NCBI GenBank assembly: GCA_009778945.1
Contig: WRFF01000096.1
Location: 1 to 6,785 of the forward strand
DNA from: Clostridiales bacterium
Lineage (GTDB): Bacteria > Bacillota > Clostridia > Peptostreptococcales > Anaerovoracaceae
Reading direction: 5' to 3'
Length of the DNA: 6,785 nucleotides
Below are positions 1 to 4,744 of the stretch, one piece after another. The position numbers were made by a program, and so were the translations under genes. Positions within the stretch are counted from its first letter, which is position 1. Every line of letters begins with the position of its first letter. The notes below the pieces were generated by a model. That model saw only the letters and a list, made by a program, of their open reading frames with translations. It was not told where the DNA came from and searched no databases.

Positions 1-59
1 GAAATATCATTTTGGACACGTTCCATGACGGCATATATATCGTAAGGGCTACTGTATAG
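1..59 (+). CDS. C-terminal fragment of an upstream gene, probably a second LVIVD-type beta-propeller protein
   Basis: Only the last 18 codons are visible, read from base 3 to the TAG at 57-59; the start lies outside the window. The peptide is NIILDTFHDGIYIVRATV. It aligns without gaps to the last 18 residues of the protein encoded next (LIYLSSYNGGLEILEFEG): same length after the shared glycine, with a beta strand, a turn and a closing hydrophobic strand as in the last blade of a propeller. Four of 18 positions are identical and several others are conservative. The stop codon sits inside the ribosome binding site of the next gene, as expected for consecutive operon genes. Frame 1 also stays open to a stop at 43-45, but its peptide looks like nothing in particular. 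That this is a propeller paralogue is inference from a very short stretch. Confidence 0.5.
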   Translation, partial: NIILDTFHDGIYIVRATV

Positions 60-63
60 GAGG
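58..63 (+). promoter_or_regulatory. Ribosome binding site AGGAGG overlapping the upstream stop codon
   Basis: A perfect AGGAGG lies 7 bases before the ATG at 71, fixing the start of the propeller gene. It shares bases with the TAG (57-59) that ends the upstream reading frame, so ribosomes finishing that gene would stop directly on this site. This arrangement suggests translational coupling of the two genes. Confidence 0.8.
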
Positions 64-70
64 CAAAACC

Positions 71-1411
71 ATGGCAAGCAAACCGGTACTTTTTGATAAA
101 AATAAGTGGGATACGTCCTGCGGGTTGGATTACAGCGATCCTATGGTATTTTGGCCGAAGCCGTATAAACACCATGATTTCGACCCGTTGTACAAACGGA
201 CGAAACTTATTTCGCAATACGATATGGAAGGGCGCGGCGACGGGTTCCAGATCACAAAGAAGGGCGACTACCTGTTCATGAACCATTTCTGGAGCAGCGG
301 GTGGAGCGTCGTGAACGTGAAGGATCCGAAAAACCCGAAGGTGGTGTATTTCGAGTCTACGGGCAATCCGCATACCTGGACGTTAAAAAACCGGGTCTTC
401 GGCGACATTCTGGTCACAAGCACGGAATGGAAATTCTTCGAGAACAAGAGGTATTTCACAAACCCGGGCGTACGCAACTATCACGACGGGGTCTCGAGCA
501 CTCCGATAGAGTCGGGCATCAGGCTTTACGACGTTTCAAATCCGGAGAAACCGAGGCTTCTTTCATTCTATCCGACCGGCACATGGACGCCGGAGGGAGG
601 GTGCAGCGAATGCCATCGCTTCTGGTTTGACGGGCACTATGTCTACCAGGCGTGCGAGGTGCCGGGGTACGAAGGGAATATCATGGTCATTATCGACGTT
701 TCCAATCCCCAAAAACCGCGCGAGGTTTCGAAGTTTTGGATCAAAGGGCAGTGGATCGCAGGCGGTGAGAGGCCGAGCTGGCCGAGGGATCTGCCCCGCA
801 AATGCCAGCTTCACCACCCGACTGTTTTTAACAACCGCGCCTATACGACATGGTTCGGACAGGGGGCGGCGATTGTCGATGTGACCGATCGCCGGATCCC
901 CACATTGATCTCGCATTTCAATATCGATTTCGGCGGGCAGATGCACACGTTCATGCCGATCAAGAACGGCGAATTTGCGATTCTGATCGGGGAGTACCGC
1001 CATGCGTGGATGCTCGATATCAGCGATGAGGCGCATCCGAAAACGATAGAAGTGTTCCCAAAGCCGCCGCGGGAATTGCTGGAACGCGGCGTAGGCAATC
1101 CGTGGGGTCCGGGGCAGCACAACGTGTTTGAGTATGTGGGGGGCCCGGATGCCTGGAAAGACGAGGACACCATTTTCATGACGTCCGGCGCGGGCGGCCT
1201 GCGCATTTACGACGTCAGCGACCCTTACCGTATAGATGAGATCGGGTACTATGTCCCCGGCACGCCGAAGGTCTACTACGATCCGCGGGGCGTGGAGCAC
1301 GCGAGCAACGGCGCCGGCGTGGATGTCGTCGATGTGTGGGTGGATCCGAACGGATTGATCTACCTCTCGTCATACAACGGCGGTCTTGAGATCTTGGAGT
1401 TTGAAGGATGA
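71..1411 (+). CDS. LVIVD-repeat beta-propeller protein with a likely histidine metal site
   Basis: This 446-residue protein has no signal peptide or membrane segment, so it is probably cytoplasmic. Six copies of the strand motif 'hhhhDVSxPxxPxxhxxF' are visible, near residues 77-94, 149-166, 204-222, 266-283, 312-329 and 376-394. A closing strand, GGLEILEF, lies near 437-444. This is the pattern of LVIVD-repeat proteins and implies a propeller of about seven blades. Histidines recur at the start of successive blades (H101, H182, H248/H249, H292, H350), with H410 later; they would face the central channel and could bind a metal. Cysteines C178, C181, C195 and C245 sit near the same end. The layout is reminiscent of the selenium-binding-protein/methanethiol-oxidase propellers, but I cannot assign that activity. 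The start is supported by AGGAGG 7 bases upstream. The stop overlaps the activase start (ATGA), which ties the protein to the GRE system. The substrate is unknown; an enzyme acting before or after the GRE, or a structural partner, are both possible. Confidence 0.85.
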   Translation: MASKPVLFDKNKWDTSCGLDYSDPMVFWPKPYKHHDFDPLYKRTKLISQYDMEGRGDGFQITKKGDYLFMNHFWSSGWSVVNVKDPKNPKVVYFESTGNPHTWTLKNRVFGDILVTSTEWKFFENKRYFTNPGVRNYHDGVSSTPIESGIRLYDVSNPEKPRLLSFYPTGTWTPEGGCSECHRFWFDGHYVYQACEVPGYEGNIMVIIDVSNPQKPREVSKFWIKGQWIAGGERPSWPRDLPRKCQLHHPTVFNNRAYTTWFGQGAAIVDVTDRRIPTLISHFNIDFGGQMHTFMPIKNGEFAILIGEYRHAWMLDISDEAHPKTIEVFPKPPRELLERGVGNPWGPGQHNVFEYVGGPDAWKDEDTIFMTSGAGGLRIYDVSDPYRIDEIGYYVPGTPKVYYDPRGVEHASNGAGVDVVDVWVDPNGLIYLSSYNGGLEILEFEG

Positions 1412-2325
1412 GTGAGCTAACAGCCCCCATTTTCAATATTGTACACGGCTCCACCGTCGATGGCTGGGGCGTACGGACGACGGTTTTCCTGAAAGGCTGC
1501 CCCCTCAGGTGCCTGTGGTGCTGCAATCCGGAAGGGCAGATCCTGGATAACGAGCTCAAGTATACGGCCGAGGATTGCAACGGATGCGGGAACTGCGTCC
1601 CGGTATGCCCGAAGAACGCGATCACGATGAAGGCGGATCCGGTCTCCAGGGCTGTGATTGACAGAGGGCTGTGCGACAACTGCATGATTTGCGTGGATAG
1701 CTGCTATGTCGGCGCGCTTGCTCCGTTTGCGAAGATATACACAGTCGATGAATTGTTCAAAGAGATCGAGAGGGATCAGGCGTATTTCGGGGCGGACGGC
1801 GGCGTCACCATCGGCGGCGGGGAGGCAACCTTGCGTCCGGAATTCACCCTTGAGTTCATTCGGAAATGCAAGAAAGCGTATATCCATACGGCGCTCGACA
1901 CCTGTGGGTTCATCAATACCGAAACCGGGATGAAATGCCTCGAAGAGGCCGATCTGGCCCTGTATGATATCAAAGGGCTGAATGCCGATACGCACAAAAG
2001 GGGCACGGGAGTCGACAACGGGCTGATTCTGAAAAACCTGGAGTACAGGGACAGTCTGGGCAAAGAGATCATCATCCGGCTGCCGTTGATTCCGGAGTAC
2101 ACCGATTCGCCGGAAAACCTCAAACGCGAAGCGGAATTGATCTCAACGCTGAAATCGGTGACGCGCGTCGATATTATTCCGTTTCATAAATATGCGGAAA
2201 TTAAGTATAATCAGTTGGGATGGCCGCTGCCATATATTTTCGGAGAGAATTTCCCGGAGGAACGGGAACAGGAAGTATTGGATTTGTTTTTGAATGCCGG
2301 ATTGCCCGCTCAAATCGGCGGGTGA
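1408..2325 (+). CDS. Glycyl-radical enzyme activating enzyme (radical SAM, two ferredoxin-type clusters)
   Basis: This 305-residue enzyme would use S-adenosylmethionine and a [4Fe-4S] cluster to make a 5'-deoxyadenosyl radical that abstracts hydrogen from the target glycine of a GRE. The radical-SAM motif C31-x3-C35-x2-C38 lies in KGCPLRCLWCCNPEG. An inserted ferredoxin domain carries two CxxCxxCxxxC sets: C57/C60/C63/C67 and C89/C92/C95/C99. The SAM-binding GGE motif is GGVTIGGGEAT (131-141), followed by IHTALDTCG and YDIKG (186-190), then IIPFHKYAEIKYNQLG near 256-271. All are typical of this family, and the length is normal for the ferredoxin-containing class, as opposed to the shorter pyruvate formate-lyase activase. 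The position after the third cysteine is Cys39 rather than the more usual His, Ser or Ala. The start is supported by GGAG 8 bases upstream and by the 4-base overlap with the propeller gene. Its natural targets should be the GREs downstream, although the first of them lacks the target glycine. Confidence 0.96.
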   Translation: MSELTAPIFNIVHGSTVDGWGVRTTVFLKGCPLRCLWCCNPEGQILDNELKYTAEDCNGCGNCVPVCPKNAITMKADPVSRAVIDRGLCDNCMICVDSCYVGALAPFAKIYTVDELFKEIERDQAYFGADGGVTIGGGEATLRPEFTLEFIRKCKKAYIHTALDTCGFINTETGMKCLEEADLALYDIKGLNADTHKRGTGVDNGLILKNLEYRDSLGKEIIIRLPLIPEYTDSPENLKREAELISTLKSVTRVDIIPFHKYAEIKYNQLGWPLPYIFGENFPEEREQEVLDLFLNAGLPAQIGG

Positions 2326-2343
2326 TCCAAGAATAATTTTTTT
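2301..2343 (+). other. Hairpin plus T tract between activase and GRE genes (possible attenuator or mRNA-processing element)
   Basis: ATTGCCCGCT (2301-2310) can pair with GGCGGGTGAT (2317-2326) around a 6-base CAAATC loop. This gives a 10-bp stem with three G-T wobbles, overlapping the activase stop codon. Ten bases later comes a run of seven T (2337-2343), directly before the GRE ribosome binding site. The distance from stem to T run is too long for a standard intrinsic terminator. It could cause partial termination, pausing or 3'-end protection, helping the GRE reach a different level from its activase. The function is inference; the pairing is seen in the sequence. Confidence 0.3.
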
Positions 2344-2344
2344 C

Positions 2345-2355
2345 AAAGGAGATGA
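2345..2355 (+). promoter_or_regulatory. Ribosome binding site AAAGGAGATGA of the first GRE gene
   Basis: This strong Shine-Dalgarno sequence has GGAG ending 10 bases before the ATG at 2362. ATG triplets at 2352 and 2355 overlap the site but are out of frame with the GRE. The 2362 start also matches the N-terminus of the paralogue downstream, supporting this choice. Confidence 0.75.
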
Positions 2356-2361
2356 TGAAAC

Positions 2362-4728
2362 ATGAGTTATAAGGAAAGAATTGAGAGGCTCAGAGACCAC
2401 ATGGTTGTGAAGCCTTCGGTAAGCGTGGTCAGAGGGAAAGCGTGGACAGACAGCTACAAAGAAACAGAAGGAAGCGAACCTTTTTTCCGACAGGCGCTGG
2501 CCCTGAAAAAAACGCTTGAAACCGTCCCGGTATTGCTGGATGACGACGAACTGATCGCCGGGCGTATCACTGAATTCTGGCGGGGATCGATGCTCCTGCC
2601 TGAGATCAACATCCAGTTCCTTGAAGAAGAGATGGATGATATTGCGCTGCGCCCGCGCTGTACGTTCGAGCCGATCCCCGAGGACAAACAGAAGGTCATT
2701 TGGGAGATGCTCGACTACTGGAGAGGCCGGAATCTGCACAAAATGTGGCAGAACAAGATCCCGCCGGAAATGTTGGAGCATGAATACGACGGGCTGCTCG
2801 GCGGCGCGACGTTTTGCGACAACGGGCATTATTTGACGCATGTCTGCGCCGACTATCCCAAACTGCTCAGGGTCGGTTTGCTCGGGATAAGAAAAGAGAT
2901 CGAGGACGAGATCGCAAAAATAAATGTACTCATACCGGAAGATTTTGAAAAGCTCCAATTTCTTAACGCGGCTCTGGTTTCCAATCAAGCGGCTATGGAT
3001 TTTGCGCTGAGGTATTCAAAACTTGCGGCGGAACAGGCTGTGAAAGCAAAAGATCCGGCGCGAAAAGCGGAACTCATGGAAATCTCCCGCATCTGTGCGA
3101 AGGTGCCGGCGCAGCCGGCGGACACATTCTATGAGGCGGTCCAGTCGGTCATCATGGCGTGGACTGTCGTCAATATCGAGGGGCAGGGCAACGGGCTTTG
3201 CTTCGGCCGCGTGGATCAATTCCTCTATCCGTATTACCGCAGAGAAAAGGACGCGGGGACATTGACCGACGAGTTCGCGAAAGCCCTGATTTCCATGTGG
3301 TATATCAAGACCAACGGCGTCGTAAATGTCTACAACAGATTCACGTCGAATATCTTCACCGGCTGGCCGCAGACGATGAACGTCAACGTCGGAGGCATAG
3401 ATAAGTACGGGCATGACGCCGTCAACGAGTTGTCCTATCTGTTTGTCGAGGCTGACTTGGACGTAAGGCTGACCCAAAACGACATCGTGGTCCGGGTCGA
3501 AAAGAAAACGCCGAGCGCTTTCGTCCTCCGGTGTATTGAGGTGGCCAAGGCGCTGCGCGGAAAAGTCAAATTTATGAGCGACACGACGATACTCCAGCAG
3601 CTTTTGCATGACGGGTACAAATTGGACGACGCCAGGGACTATGTGATCACGGGATGCAGTACGGTGAATGTGCCGGGCAGGTCCCTTGACGATCCCGGCG
3701 TCCTGATCAATATGCCGCTGCTGCTGGAAATGGCTTTGAACAACGGGAAACGCAGGCGCGACGGCGCGCAGCTCGGGCCGGAGACAGGGGACGCGGGCAA
3801 ATTTACGTCCTATGAAGAGGTTTGGGAAGCGTTCCGGACGCAATGCGACCATATTTTCCGCATTGCGGTTCCGATGAGAAGCGAAGACCGTTTTGTTTAC
3901 GGGAAATACCGGCCGGTCGTGTTCCATTCCTGCCTGTTCAACGGGCCGATCCAAAAAGGCCGCGATATGTGGGACGACGGGTCGTTTTACGGCCGGCTGT
4001 CGTTCTCGCCTTCCGGCGTGCCGAACGCCGGGGATTCGCTCGCGGCGATAAAAAAAGTCGTGTTTGAGGACAAAGCGATCACGATGCCGGAATTGCTGGA
4101 CGCGCTCGCCGCAAATTTTGAAGGGCATGAAAAGGCGCTGAAACTATTGAGCGACGCGCCGAAATACGGCAATGACATCGACTATGTGGACTATATCGTA
4201 AACGACGTCCTCATGATGTGCGTGGATATCATCACGCCGATGATGTGCGCGGGAAAGGCGAAGGCGACGGTATCCCCCGCGGCGCTTTCCGCAAACGTTT
4301 CGCTCGGGTTGGACGTCTCCGCGCTTCCGGACGGGCGGAAAGCGTTCCTGCCGTTGTCGGAGGGCGGTATTTCCCCGTATCAGGGCCGCAATGTCAGCGG
4401 CCCGGTCGCGACATACCGTTCCTGCGCAAAGCTCGACCATGTGAAACTGACAAACGGTTCGATCTTCAATATGCGCTTCAGCCCGAAAGACCTCGACACC
4501 CCTCAGAAACTGAAAGATTTTGAGCATATGCTGCGCACGTTCCTCGAAAGCGGCGGATTTTTTGTCCAATACAATATTGTCGACACGGAAACCCTGCGCG
4601 CGGCGCAAAAAAATCCGGAGCAGTACAGAGACCTGCTTGTCCGCGTGGCGACATACAGCGCGTATTTCGTGGAACTGGGCGAAGACCTGCAAGAGGATGT
4701 TATCAACAGATTATCGCAAACTGTATAA
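2362..4728 (+). CDS. Glycyl-radical-enzyme family protein lacking the radical glycine (PFL-like, Gly to Thr)
   Basis: The 788 residues match the full length of PFL-like GREs. Family landmarks are present in order: DDELIAGR (61-68), GLCFGRVDQFLYPYY (278-292), NVNVGGIDKYGHDAVNELSYL (340-360), the active-site cysteine loop VITGCSTVNVPGR with Cys432, DSLAAIKKVVFEDKAITM, PKYGNDIDYVD, ALPDGRKA (654-661), GGFFVQYNIVD, and the C-terminal loop LLVRVATYSAYFVEL. In this last motif the family has RVxGY/F; here residue 764 is Thr (codon aca at 4651-4653), so the normal radical carrier is missing while flanking residues are kept. The position two after Cys432 is Thr, not the Glu of GRE dehydratases. It also departs from family consensus where the next gene keeps it (T408, Q412, S653). 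There is no frameshift or stop, so it is an intact gene. It may be a radical-less partner of the second GRE, a pseudoenzyme, or an enzyme rescued by a separate glycyl-domain protein. Reaction and substrate are unknown. Confidence 0.93.
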   Translation: MSYKERIERLRDHMVVKPSVSVVRGKAWTDSYKETEGSEPFFRQALALKKTLETVPVLLDDDELIAGRITEFWRGSMLLPEINIQFLEEEMDDIALRPRCTFEPIPEDKQKVIWEMLDYWRGRNLHKMWQNKIPPEMLEHEYDGLLGGATFCDNGHYLTHVCADYPKLLRVGLLGIRKEIEDEIAKINVLIPEDFEKLQFLNAALVSNQAAMDFALRYSKLAAEQAVKAKDPARKAELMEISRICAKVPAQPADTFYEAVQSVIMAWTVVNIEGQGNGLCFGRVDQFLYPYYRREKDAGTLTDEFAKALISMWYIKTNGVVNVYNRFTSNIFTGWPQTMNVNVGGIDKYGHDAVNELSYLFVEADLDVRLTQNDIVVRVEKKTPSAFVLRCIEVAKALRGKVKFMSDTTILQQLLHDGYKLDDARDYVITGCSTVNVPGRSLDDPGVLINMPLLLEMALNNGKRRRDGAQLGPETGDAGKFTSYEEVWEAFRTQCDHIFRIAVPMRSEDRFVYGKYRPVVFHSCLFNGPIQKGRDMWDDGSFYGRLSFSPSGVPNAGDSLAAIKKVVFEDKAITMPELLDALAANFEGHEKALKLLSDAPKYGNDIDYVDYIVNDVLMMCVDIITPMMCAGKAKATVSPAALSANVSLGLDVSALPDGRKAFLPLSEGGISPYQGRNVSGPVATYRSCAKLDHVKLTNGSIFNMRFSPKDLDTPQKLKDFEHMLRTFLESGGFFVQYNIVDTETLRAAQKNPEQYRDLLVRVATYSAYFVELGEDLQEDVINRLSQTV

Positions 4729-4732
4729 GGAA

Positions 4733-4738
4733 AGGTGA
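4733..4738 (+). promoter_or_regulatory. Ribosome binding site AGGTGA deciding the start of the second GRE gene
   Basis: The gap after the first GRE reads TAAGGAAAGGTGA and is followed by two in-frame ATGs, at 4739 and 4745. AGGTGA ends 6 bases before the ATG at 4745 but directly abuts the one at 4739, so 4745 is preferred. The resulting N-terminus MRVNKERVTRLRNHM also lines up with MSYKERIERLRDHM of the first GRE. A weaker AAGGA at 4727-4731 would suit 4739, adding only Met-Ile. Confidence 0.6.
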
Positions 4739-4744
4739 ATGATC

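Noticed and set aside
25..60. AT-rich stretch (catatatat, TACTGTATAGG) as a possible promoter for the propeller gene
   Set aside because: It falls within the end of an upstream coding frame and the ribosome binding site, with no convincing -35 box at proper spacing.
602..616. CSECH (residues 178-182), a CxxCH c-type heme-binding motif in the propeller protein
   Set aside because: The protein has no signal peptide, so it would not meet the cytochrome c maturation machinery. H182 is also better explained as one of the repeated blade histidines.
2301..2343. Hairpin and T7 as a true intrinsic terminator ending the operon
   Set aside because: The T run is 10 bases from the stem rather than directly after it, and the GRE that the activase should serve follows immediately.
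3016..4128. Long minus-strand open frame of 370 codons opposite the first GRE
   Set aside because: It lies wholly opposite a well-supported GRE, is rich in Arg, His and Val as expected of antisense reading of GC-biased codons, and shows no family motif. The same applies to minus-strand frames at 563-1300, 1417-1995, 2143-2988 and 5891-6607.
2362..4728. First GRE as a decaying pseudogene
   Set aside because: The full-length frame is intact, with a strong ribosome binding site, a conserved active-site cysteine and conserved residues on both sides of the changed glycine.
4739..4741. ATG at 4739 as the start of the second GRE
   Set aside because: It abuts the AGGTGA site with no spacing, while the in-frame ATG at 4745 has a 6-base spacing and matches the paralogue's N-terminus better. 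It is not fully excluded, because AAGGA at 4727 could serve it.
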